DNA of 5,392 bases, from the NCBI GenBank assembly GCA_030152105.1, contig JASLIH010000584.1:1-5392 (forward strand), read 5' to 3'. The DNA comes from Actinomycetes bacterium (lineage in GTDB: Bacteria > Actinomycetota > CALGFH01). Positions 1 to 5,392 of this stretch are shown one piece after another. Position 1 is the stretch's first letter. Each line of letters starts with the position of its first letter. Position numbers and translations under genes: made by a program. Under the pieces are notes generated by a model. That model worked only from the letters and a program-made list of their open reading frames with translations, was not told the DNA's origin and made no database searches.

Positions 1-762
1 CCAGGTGATGCCGGGATCGAAGGTGGCCTGGGCGGCCGCGCTCAGGTCCAGGTGGTCGAACACCACCGACCGGATCGGCTCGACGGCATAGGTCATCGGG
101 TTGAGGGTGGTGGCCACGTGCAGCCAGCCGGGCAGGTTGGAGAGGGGGAACAGCGACCCGGACAGGAACATCAGCGGGGTGATGGTCAGCTGGACCAGCG
201 GCATGGCCGACTGGACCTGCTTGACCCGGGCGGACAGGAACAGCCCGAGCGCGCAGATCATGAAGGCCATCAGGAACAGCAGCCCGACCAGCTCGACCAT
301 CATCACCAGGTTGTACGGCACCCCGACGAGCCCGGCCAGGGCCAGGATGATGAGGCTCTGGAGGGTGGCGACGGTGGCCCCGCCCAGGCACTTGCCGGTG
401 AGGATGGCCACCGTGCTCACCGGGGCCACCAGCATCTCCCGCAGGAAGCCGAACTCCCGGTCCCAGACCATCGAGATGCCTGAGAACGCCGCCGTGAACA
501 GCACCGAGGTGGCCAGCACGCCGGGGAACAGGAAGGTCCGGAAGTCGACATCGCCGTTGGAGGCGATCAGCGACGACAGGCCGGTGCCGAGCACGAACAG
601 GAACAGCACCGGCTGGACCAGGGAGGAGACGATCCGGGAGCGGTCGCGGCCGAAGCGGATCATCTCCCGCTGCCAGACCACGGCGGCCGCCCGGACCTGG
701 TGGCGGAGGCCGGTGGCGGGCACGCGCACCGCCGCCACCGGCATCGGGTTGGTCGCGGTCAT
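1..762 (-). CDS. ABC-2 type drug exporter permease, DrrB-like (C-terminus cut by window edge)
   Basis: This is the membrane subunit of a two-component ABC exporter and would form the transport path in the cytoplasmic membrane, powered by the adjacent ATPase. The frame is open from the ATG at 762 to base 1, giving 254 residues and no stop, so the C-terminal end lies outside. After a basic cytoplasmic N-terminus there are five hydrophobic segments at about residues 46-66, 77-98, 117-146, 152-178 and 186-207. Two regions are typical of the ABC-2/DrrB family: the loop EFGFLREMLVAPVS (103-116) and FLSGSLFPLSNLPGWLH (199-215) followed by LNPMTYAVEPIR. Family members have six membrane segments and roughly 250-290 residues, so probably only the last segment is missing. 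The start has a strong ribosome binding site overlapping the ATPase stop. The substrate cannot be read from the sequence; drugs, lipids and polyketides are all known for this family. Confidence 0.9.
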   Translation of the reverse strand, partial: MTATNPMPVAAVRVPATGLRHQVRAAAVVWQREMIRFGRDRSRIVSSLVQPVLFLFVLGTGLSSLIASNGDVDFRTFLFPGVLATSVLFTAAFSGISMVWDREFGFLREMLVAPVSTVAILTGKCLGGATVATLQSLIILALAGLVGVPYNLVMMVELVGLLFLMAFMICALGLFLSARVKQVQSAMPLVQLTITPLMFLSGSLFPLSNLPGWLHVATTLNPMTYAVEPIRSVVFDHLDLSAAAQATFDPGITW

Positions 763-767
763 CGAGC

Positions 768-775
768 TCACCTCC
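768..775 (-). promoter_or_regulatory. Permease ribosome binding site fused to the ATPase stop codon
   Basis: Read on the minus strand the sequence is GGAGGTGA, then GCTCG, then the permease ATG. The TGA that ends this Shine-Dalgarno sequence is the ATPase stop codon. A ribosome finishing the ATPase therefore sits on the permease initiation site, which suggests translational coupling and matched subunit production. Confidence 0.8.
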
Positions 776-1751
776 CCCGGGCCGCGAAGGCCATCGGGCT
801 CATCGGGCGGGCGGCCTCGGCGTCGCGGATGGTCCGGCCGGTGTAGGCCAGGAACACGTCGTCGAGGCTGGGCCGGGTCACGGTGACCGAGTTGATCGGC
901 ACGTCGAGGCCGGCGAACAGCTGGGGCACGAAGGCCGCCCCCTCGTCGACGGCGAAGGTCACCGCCCCCTCGTGGACGGCCGCCTCCAGGCCGTACCGGT
1001 CGGCCAGCTCGGCGATGGCCAGGGCGTCGTCGTCGGTCGTGATCTGGACCCGGTCCTTGCCGATGCCGGACTTGAGGGCGGCCGGGGTGTCGAGGGCGAC
1101 GATGCGGCCCTGGTCGACGATGGCGATGCGGTCGCAGTGCTCGGCCTCGTCCATGTAGTGGGTGGTGACGAACACGGTGATCTCCTGGCGGCGGTGCAGC
1201 TCCTCCAGGTAGTCCCAGATGGAGGCCCGGGTCTGGGGGTCCAGGCCGATGGTCGGCTCGTCCAGGAACAGCACCAGCGGGGAGTGCAGCAGGCCCCTGG
1301 CGATCTCCAGCCGGCGGCGCATGCCGCCGGAGAAGGTCTGGACCAGGTCGCCGCGGCGCTCCCAGAGGTCGACCAAGGTCAGCACCTCCTGGCGGCGCTG
1401 GGCGGCGGTGGCCCGGTCGACGCCGTACAGCTCCCCGTGGAAGCGCAGGTTCTGCTCGGCGGTCAGGTAGGCGTCGAGGGTCGGCTCCTGGAAGACCAGG
1501 CCGATGTGGCGGCGCACCTGGTCCCGCTCGCGGGCGACGTCGAAGCCGGCCACCGTGGCCGTGCCGGCGGTCGCGTCGGCCAGGGTGCAGAGGATCTTGA
1601 TGGTGGTCGACTTGCCGGCGCCGTTGGGGCCGAGGAAGCCGAACGTCTCCCCCGGCCGGACGTCCAGGTCGATGCCGGCCACTGCCTCGACCGACTTGTA
1701 GCGCTTGACCAGCCCGCGGATGGCGATCGCGGGCGCGTTCCCTTGCTGCAT
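768..1751 (-). CDS. ABC exporter ATPase, DrrA-like (daunorubicin-resistance type)
   Basis: A complete 327-residue ATP-binding subunit that would hydrolyse ATP in the cytoplasm to drive the neighbouring permease. All nucleotide-binding motifs are intact: Walker A GPNGAGKST (41-49), Q-loop Gln88, signature SGGM (141-144), Walker B LVLFLDEPT (159-167) with catalytic Glu165, D-loop GLDP (169-172) and switch His198. The C-terminal region ends with PSLDDVFLAYTGR (294-306), the hallmark of DrrA-family drug-exporter ATPases, and the length is normal for that family. The ATG at 1751 follows a GAGGGG ribosome binding site. The frame stays open further upstream, but that part runs through the control region and antisense to the repressor and does not resemble this family. 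The gene is first in a two-gene operon, five bases ahead of the permease, and diverges from a TetR repressor that probably controls it. The transported compound is unknown. Confidence 0.93.
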   Translation of the reverse strand: MQQGNAPAIAIRGLVKRYKSVEAVAGIDLDVRPGETFGFLGPNGAGKSTTIKILCTLADATAGTATVAGFDVARERDQVRRHIGLVFQEPTLDAYLTAEQNLRFHGELYGVDRATAAQRRQEVLTLVDLWERRGDLVQTFSGGMRRRLEIARGLLHSPLVLFLDEPTIGLDPQTRASIWDYLEELHRRQEITVFVTTHYMDEAEHCDRIAIVDQGRIVALDTPAALKSGIGKDRVQITTDDDALAIAELADRYGLEAAVHEGAVTFAVDEGAAFVPQLFAGLDVPINSVTVTRPSLDDVFLAYTGRTIRDAEAARPMSPMAFAARGR

Positions 1752-1755
1752 GGCA

Positions 1756-1761
1756 CCCCTC
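1756..1761 (-). promoter_or_regulatory. Ribosome binding site of the ABC ATPase
   Basis: The minus strand reads GAGGGG followed by TGCC and the ATG at 1751. The GAGG core lies six bases from the start codon. It supports 1751 as the true start. Confidence 0.55.
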
Positions 1762-1772
1762 GCTGCTGCTGT

Positions 1773-1789
1773 CCCTAACGATGTTCGAG
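1773..1789 (+). promoter_or_regulatory. tetO-like operator O1 (weaker palindrome)
   Basis: CCCTAACG-A-TGTTCGAG has the same eight-one-eight geometry as the second site at 1796-1812. Against an ideal CTCTAACA-N-TGTTAGAG, the left arm matches 6 of 8 bases and the right arm 7 of 8. It is identical to O2 at 12 of 17 positions in the same register, with centres 23 bp apart. It lies in the leader of the exporter operon, close enough for a bound repressor to block transcription. The site is visible in the sequence; binding by the adjacent TetR protein is inferred. Confidence 0.6.
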
Positions 1790-1790
1790 A

Positions 1791-1799
1791 TGCTACTCT
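1791..1799 (+). promoter_or_regulatory. Possible extended -10 element for the repressor gene
   Basis: TGCTACTCT matches the TGN-TANNNT form of an extended -10 element, and no good -35 hexamer precedes it. Transcription would begin near 1805-1807, inside operator O2, as expected for an autorepressed gene. On the opposite strand TAGAGT (1795-1800) and TAGCAT (1790-1795) also fit TANNNT and could serve the exporter operon. These are weak matches in a region too short to rank them. Confidence 0.3.
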
Positions 1800-1812
1800 A
1801 CCACTGTTAGAG
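1796..1812 (+). promoter_or_regulatory. tetO-like operator O2 (near-perfect 17-bp palindrome)
   Basis: CTCTACCA-C-TGTTAGAG is an inverted repeat with eight-base arms around one central base and a single mismatch (C for A at 1801 or 1802 relative to CTCTAACA). Classical Tn10 tetO has the arm CTCTATCA with the same geometry, so the two operators differ by one base per consensus half-site. The site overlaps candidate -10 elements on both strands, so one bound dimer could shut off both the repressor gene and the exporter operon. Assignment to the adjacent TetR protein is inference but well supported by position and by the protein's close similarity to TetR. Confidence 0.75.
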
Positions 1813-1844
1813 AGCTCTTCATGACCCACCCTGACATCCCCCTG

Positions 1845-1851
1845 AAGGAGG
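1845..1851 (+). promoter_or_regulatory. Ribosome binding site that sets the repressor start at a GTG
   Basis: AAGGAGG is followed by eight bases and the in-frame GTG at 1860. The upstream in-frame ATG at 1821 has only a weak AGAG-type match before it. The GTG start also gives an N-terminus that matches classical TetR to within one residue. I therefore place the start at 1860; starting at 1821 would add 13 residues. Confidence 0.75.
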
Positions 1852-1859
1852 CGACGGCG

Positions 1860-2513
1860 GTGGCCCTCACCCAGGAGAAGGTCGTCCGGTCCGCCGTCGA
1901 CCTGCTGGCCAGGGCCGGGCTGGAGGCGCTGACGCTGCGGCGGCTGGCGACCGAGCTCGGGGTCTCGGCCCCGACCCTCTACTGGCATGTCCGCAACAAG
2001 CGCCAGCTGCTCGACCTCATGGCCGAGGCGCTGGTCGAGGGGGCGGGCCGCACCACCGCCCCGGCGCCCGGGCAGCCCTGGTGGGAGTGGCTGGCCGAGC
2101 GGGCGCGGCTGCAGTGGCGGGCCCTGACCTCCCACCGCGACGCCGCCCTGGTCGTCGCCGGGAACCGGCCGACCGAGGGCGCCCTGCCCGGCATCGAGCA
2201 GGTCGTGGCCAGCCTGGTCGCGGTCGGCTTCCCGCCGGCCGAGGCCCTGCGCACGATCTTGTCGATCGGCAACTACGTCATCGGCTGCGCCGTCGAGCAC
2301 CAGGCGGAGGCGACCAGGGACCCGGACCCCGAGCGCGACGCCCGGCTCCTCCTGCAGGCCGGGGACCTGCCCAATCTGCGGGCGGCCATCGCCGGCCTGG
2401 AGGGTCCCGGGCCGTCGGCCGACGACGCCGGCTTCGAGTACGGGCTCGCCCTGCTCATCAGCGGCGCCCGCGCCCACCACGCCCAGCTGGCCGGCGCCGG
2501 GGCAGCGACCTAG
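1860..2513 (+). CDS. TetR-subfamily transcriptional repressor with altered ligand pocket
   Basis: A 217-residue DNA-binding repressor, probably a homodimer. It aligns almost without gaps to tetracycline repressor TetR of Tn10 from memory: the helix-turn-helix (residues 24-48) carries VSAPTLYWHVRNKR where TetR has VEQPTLYWHVKNKR. Ligand-domain blocks are also shared, such as SHRD....GNRPTE (91-106), GCAVEHQ (142-148) and FEYGLALLI (192-200). This places it in the group with a TetR-type C-terminal domain (TetR_C_1), not among generic TetR/AcrR proteins. Residue n here corresponds to n+1 in TetR. Most tetracycline and magnesium contacts are replaced (Gly63, Arg81, Gln85, Val99, Asn102, Val115 and Asn138 for His64, Asn82, Phe86, His100, Thr103, Gln116 and His139), while Glu146 matches Glu147. 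A different inducer is therefore likely. It diverges from an ABC exporter across two palindromes that it probably binds, giving autorepression and control of export. Its TAG stop touches the stop of the next, convergent gene. Confidence 0.9.
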   Translation: MALTQEKVVRSAVDLLARAGLEALTLRRLATELGVSAPTLYWHVRNKRQLLDLMAEALVEGAGRTTAPAPGQPWWEWLAERARLQWRALTSHRDAALVVAGNRPTEGALPGIEQVVASLVAVGFPPAEALRTILSIGNYVIGCAVEHQAEATRDPDPERDARLLLQAGDLPNLRAAIAGLEGPGPSADDAGFEYGLALLISGARAHHAQLAGAGAAT

Positions 2514-3104
2514 CTACTGGCCGACGCGGCCGTCGATCCGCTCGCGCAGGAAGTCGGCGTGGCCGTTGTGGCGGGCGTACTCCTCGATCATGTGGACCAG
2601 CACCTCGCGGAGCACCTCGCCCTCCGGGCCGGTGAGGTCCAGGTTGGGCGCCTCGGCCACGAACCGCTCGGCGAACGCGACCTCGGCCCGCCAGGCGGCC
2701 CACGCCTCGGCGACGACCTCGGGGTCGGGCACGGCGCCGTCGAAGGCCCCGTCGGGGCTCGCCTCGGAGCGGTAGCGCGACGGCGCGTCCTGTCCGGCCA
2801 GCCGCCGGCGGAACCAGCCGCGCTCGACGTCGGCCAGGTGCCGCACCAGCCCCAGCAGCGACAGGTTGGAGGGCGCCACCGACCGGCGGGCCATGGCGTC
2901 GGCGTCCAGACCCGAGCACTTCAGCTCCAGGGTCAGGCGCTGGTCGCGCAGGAAGCCGACCAGCGTGGCCCGCTCCCCCCGGAACCCGCCGTCGGTCCGG
3001 GGATCCTCGTCGGGGCTGACGAACATGTCCCACCACCCGAACTGGCGGGTGGGCAGGTCCTGGTCGGGGGCCGGGCCGGCGGGATCGGGCATGCCCTCGA
3101 TCAT
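2514..3104 (-). CDS. DinB-like / DUF664 family protein, putative metal- and thiol-dependent enzyme
   Basis: A 196-residue soluble protein of the DinB/YfiT four-helix superfamily, closest in appearance to the DUF664 branch common in Actinobacteria. The evidence is the two helix motifs LVRHLADVERGWFRR (86-100) and VHMIEEYARHNGHADFLRERIDG (within 170-192). His89 with His179 and/or His182 are the likely metal ligands, with His171 a further candidate. Several superfamily members use metal with mycothiol or bacillithiol to transfer or isomerise electrophilic substrates, but most DUF664 proteins have no assigned reaction, so none is given here. The start at 3104 forms an ATGA overlap with the stop of the upstream helicase gene and lacks its own clear ribosome binding site, implying coupled translation. 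An internal ATG at 3092 is preceded too closely by GAGGG and is the alternative start. The TAG stop abuts the convergent repressor's stop with no gap. Confidence 0.85.
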   Translation of the reverse strand: MIEGMPDPAGPAPDQDLPTRQFGWWDMFVSPDEDPRTDGGFRGERATLVGFLRDQRLTLELKCSGLDADAMARRSVAPSNLSLLGLVRHLADVERGWFRRRLAGQDAPSRYRSEASPDGAFDGAVPDPEVVAEAWAAWRAEVAFAERFVAEAPNLDLTGPEGEVLREVLVHMIEEYARHNGHADFLRERIDGRVGQ

Positions 3105-5392
3105 CGGCGATCCCGGGCCGGCATCACAACCGATCTGGCCGCCAGGCGGGACAGGACCCGGGGGAGCTCGCCGGGGTGGACGACGCCCAGGCGGGCGGTG
3201 GCGCGGGTGAGGGCCACGTACAGGTCGTTGGCGCCGTGGCTGCCGGTGGCCAGGATGGCGGCCGGGTCGGTCACGACCACGGCGTCGAACTCCAGGCCCT
3301 TGGCCTCGGCCACGGTCAGGACGGCGACCCGGGCGTCGAGCACGGCCGGGCCCTGGCGGGCGGTGGCCGCCGGCACCTCGGACCGGATCAGCTCCGCCAG
3401 CTCCTCGGCCCGGCCGGGCGGGACCAGGACGGCCAGCTTGCCCTCGCCGACCTGGGCCGCCTCGGCCGCGACCACGCCGCCGAGACCGGCCGCCGGGCCG
3501 GCGTCGGCCGGGGCCAGCCGCAGGTGCCAGGGCGTGGTGCCGGCCTCGCGGGCCGAGCGGGGCGGCTCCAGGCCGGTGCCCATGCTGGCCAGGACGTCGG
3601 CGGCCACGGCCATGATCTCGGCCGGGGTCCGGTAGTTGATGGTCAGCTCCTCCACCCGCCAGCGCCCGGCGGCGTGGGGGTCCAGGGCCCGGGCCCAGGA
3701 GCCCGGTCCCCACGGCGCCCCGGTCTGGGCCATGTCGCCGACCACGGTCATCGAGCGGCTGGGGCTGCGGCGCATCAGCATCCGCCAGGCCATGGGCGAC
3801 AGCTCCTGGGCCTCGTCGACGATGACGTGGCCGAACACCCAGCCGCGGTCCTGGCTGGCCCGCTCGGCCAGCCCGGCCTGGGGGCCGCGGGTGCGCCAGC
3901 GGCCGGCCAGCACCGACGGGTCGAGGGCGCTGGTGTCGGGGGTGTAGCGGGCGGCGTCGCCGATCGTGGTGCCGGCCAGGACCTCGCGGGCATACGCCAG
4001 CTCGGCCCGGTCCTGCTCGGCCTGGCGGGCCTCGGCCCGCCGGGCCCTGGCCCCGTCGTCGCCGAGCAGCACCGCCGCCTCGTCCAGCACGGGCACGTCG
4101 GCCGGAGTCCAGCCGGGGTCGCCGCCGTCGGCGGCCGGGCGCGCCAGCAGGGCCCGCTCGGCCGCCTCGAACCCGCCCCCGGCCGCGGCCAGGCGCTCGG
4201 GGGAGGCGAACAGGCCGCCGACGAGCTGCTGGGCGGTCAGCCTGGGCCACAGCCGGTCGACCGCCGAGCGGACCGCCGGGGCGGAGCTGAGCTCGGCCCG
4301 GATCTCGTCCAGGTCGGGGTCCAGCAGGCGCTCGTCGGGGAACAGGTCGGCCAGCAGGTCGTCGTCGGTGGGCAGCTCGACCTGGGGCAGGTCGCGGGTC
4401 AGCGCGGCCACCATCTGGTCGGTGAGGGCGGCCACCAATTCGCGCCGGAAGGTCGCCCGGGCCTGGTTGTGGGGCTCGCCGGTCGCCCGGGCCCGGTCAC
4501 GGGCCCGCTCGCCGGTGGCCGGGTCGAGGCGGAGCCGCTGGCCGCCGACCTCGACCACGATGTCGGCCTCGGGGACCCGCTGGCGGTCGGTGATGGCCGC
4601 GGCCAGCAGCTCGACCATGCGGATGTCGCCCTTGACGGCGGCCACCTCGACCGGCTCCTGGGCGGTCGCGGTCACGCCCGGGAACAGGTTGCCCACGGTC
4701 GACAGCAGCACGTCGGTCTCCCCCAGCGAGGGGAGCACCTGCTCGATGTAGCGCAGGAAGGTCGGGTTGGGGCCGACCACCAGCACGCCCCGCCGGGCCA
4801 GGCGCTGGCGGTGGGTGTAGAGCAGGTAGGCGGCCCGGTGCAGGGCCACGGCGGTCTTGCCGGTGCCCGGCCCGCCCTGGACGACCAGGATCCCGGGGAG
4901 GTCGGCCCGGATGATCCGGTCCTGCTCGGCCTGGATGGTGGCCACGATGTCGCCCATCCGGCCGGTGCGGCTGGCCGTGAGGGCGGCCAGCAGGGCCGCC
5001 TCGCCGCTGAGGCCCTCGCGCTCGGCGTCGCTCAGCGAGTCCAGGTCGAGCACGTCGTCCTCGATCCCGAGGACCTGGCGGCCGCGGGTCCGCAGGTGCC
5101 GGCGGCGGACCACGCCACTGGGGGCGGCCCAGGTCGCACGGTAGAACGGCTGGGCCGCGGGAGCGCGCCAGTCCACCAGCAGCGGTTCGCGGTCGTCGTC
5201 GAGCAACCCCATCCGCCCGATGTACAGATGGCTGCCGTCGGACCGGTCGAGGCGGCCGAAGCACAGGCTGTGCTCGGCCGCGGCCAGCTGGGCCAGGCGC
5301 CCGCTGTGCCGGGCCACGAAGGCGTCCCGGTCCACCCGTGCCTGGACGTTGCCGCCGCCCTCGTAGCCGAGAGCCCGCTCCAGCTCGGCCTG
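3101..5392 (-). CDS. helD: HelD/HelR-like RNA polymerase-recycling ATPase (superfamily 1 helicase fold; N-terminus cut by window edge)
   Basis: A UvrD-like superfamily 1 motor of the HelD group, which binds RNA polymerase and removes stalled or drug-bound enzyme from DNA, rather than being a DNA-repair helicase. The window holds 763 residues; codons stay open to base 5392, so the N-terminal coiled-coil arm is missing (first visible residues QAELERALGYEGGGNVQAR). Residues are counted from that edge. Motifs in order are FGRLD...YIGR.GL.DD..EPLLVDWRAPAA (45-80), typical of actinobacterial HelD; Q-motif Gln155 region (151-162); Walker A GGPGTGKT (173-180); motif Ia VVGPNPTFLRYIEQVLP (205-221); Walker B VIVDEAQE (523-530); motif III VVGDMAQT (550-557); NYRTP (586-590); AEAKGLEFD (695-703); and NDLYVALTRA (722-731). 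The roughly 300 residues between motif Ia and Walker B are the HelD-specific insertion, predicted to be a clamp-opening arm. The GTG at 5335 is internal, not a start. The stop overlaps the DinB-like gene's start. The helR-type role in rifamycin resistance is possible but not shown. Confidence 0.87.
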   Translation of the reverse strand, partial: QAELERALGYEGGGNVQARVDRDAFVARHSGRLAQLAAAEHSLCFGRLDRSDGSHLYIGRMGLLDDDREPLLVDWRAPAAQPFYRATWAAPSGVVRRRHLRTRGRQVLGIEDDVLDLDSLSDAEREGLSGEAALLAALTASRTGRMGDIVATIQAEQDRIIRADLPGILVVQGGPGTGKTAVALHRAAYLLYTHRQRLARRGVLVVGPNPTFLRYIEQVLPSLGETDVLLSTVGNLFPGVTATAQEPVEVAAVKGDIRMVELLAAAITDRQRVPEADIVVEVGGQRLRLDPATGERARDRARATGEPHNQARATFRRELVAALTDQMVAALTRDLPQVELPTDDDLLADLFPDERLLDPDLDEIRAELSSAPAVRSAVDRLWPRLTAQQLVGGLFASPERLAAAGGGFEAAERALLARPAADGGDPGWTPADVPVLDEAAVLLGDDGARARRAEARQAEQDRAELAYAREVLAGTTIGDAARYTPDTSALDPSVLAGRWRTRGPQAGLAERASQDRGWVFGHVIVDEAQELSPMAWRMLMRRSPSRSMTVVGDMAQTGAPWGPGSWARALDPHAAGRWRVEELTINYRTPAEIMAVAADVLASMGTGLEPPRSAREAGTTPWHLRLAPADAGPAAGLGGVVAAEAAQVGEGKLAVLVPPGRAEELAELIRSEVPAATARQGPAVLDARVAVLTVAEAKGLEFDAVVVTDPAAILATGSHGANDLYVALTRATARLGVVHPGELPRVLSRLAARSVVMPARDRR

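Noticed and set aside
101..886. Long plus-strand frame opposite the ABC permease and the end of the ATPase
   Set aside because: The translation is low-complexity Arg/Ser/Thr/Pro-rich with no family motifs, and the opposite strand encodes a clear permease with membrane segments. It is a high-GC shadow frame.
1752..2480. Upstream extension of the ATPase frame to about 570 residues
   Set aside because: The extra part crosses the operator region and runs antisense to the repressor gene. It is Gly/Arg/Gln-rich and unlike any ABC ATPase, while the ATG at 1751 has a ribosome binding site and the family's normal N-terminus.
2519..2535. Possible terminator hairpin just after the repressor stop (GGCCG-ACG-CGGCC, or CGACG-CGGC-CGTCG)
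   Set aside because: The stems are only five base pairs, no T-tract follows, the bases lie in the DinB-like coding sequence, and such short palindromes are expected by chance at this GC content.
2559..3635. Plus-strand frame of about 358 codons opposite DinB and helicase
   Set aside because: Compositionally biased, with no recognisable motif, and antisense to two well-supported genes.
3105..4250. Upstream extension of the DinB-like frame through the helicase gene
   Set aside because: The extension is an Arg/Gly/Pro-rich out-of-frame reading of the helicase. DinB homology begins only after 3104.
5333..5335. GTG as start of the HelD-like gene
   Set aside because: The frame continues upstream to the window edge with a sequence typical of HelD proteins (coiled-coil end, then a Gly-rich linker and QAR), so this codon is an internal valine.
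3101..5392. UvrD/PcrA DNA-repair helicase as identity of the large ATPase
   Set aside because: The helicase motifs fit superfamily 1 generally, but the YIGR.GL...LLVDWRAPAA block before Walker A and the long insertion after motif Ia are HelD features and are not found in UvrD or PcrA.

Overview
The window is uniformly very GC-rich, and its codons end mostly in G or C, so nearly every gene has long spurious open frames opposite it. Gene content fits a high-GC actinobacterium: a DrrA/DrrB-type drug exporter, a TetR repressor, a DUF664/DinB-type protein (a superfamily tied to mycothiol chemistry in Actinobacteria) and an actinobacterial-style HelD/HelR ATPase. The phylum is inferred from content and composition; there is no rRNA or tRNA here to confirm it.

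Layout, left to right. Positions 1-762 (minus) hold an ABC-2 permease that runs off the left edge and lacks its C-terminal end. Positions 768-1751 (minus) hold its partner ATPase, five bases upstream, with the permease's ribosome binding site fused to the ATPase stop codon. Positions 1752-1859 form a short divergent control region with two tetO-like palindromes of identical 8-1-8 geometry. Positions 1860-2513 (plus) hold a true TetR-subfamily repressor, probably starting at a GTG. Its stop codon directly abuts that of the convergent DinB-like gene at 2514-3104 (minus). The DinB-like gene overlaps by ATGA the end of a HelD/HelR-type RNA polymerase-recycling ATPase at 3101-5392 (minus), which runs off the right edge and lacks its N-terminal end.

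Working model. The repressor probably controls itself and the divergent exporter through the twin operators and releases them when a toxic small molecule binds. It aligns almost without gaps to tetracycline repressor TetR but lacks most tetracycline-contacting residues, so the ligand is probably not tetracycline. The HelD-DinB pair forms a second, translationally coupled minus-strand unit whose promoter is outside the window. HelD/HelR proteins remove stalled or drug-bound RNA polymerase from DNA, so the window may be a small antibiotic-coping neighbourhood (export plus target protection). That functional link between the two units is inference from proximity alone.

The most distinctive signal is the operator pair, together with a matching substitution in the repressor's recognition helix. 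I see no CRISPR array, insertion sequence, RNA gene or convincing intrinsic terminator.
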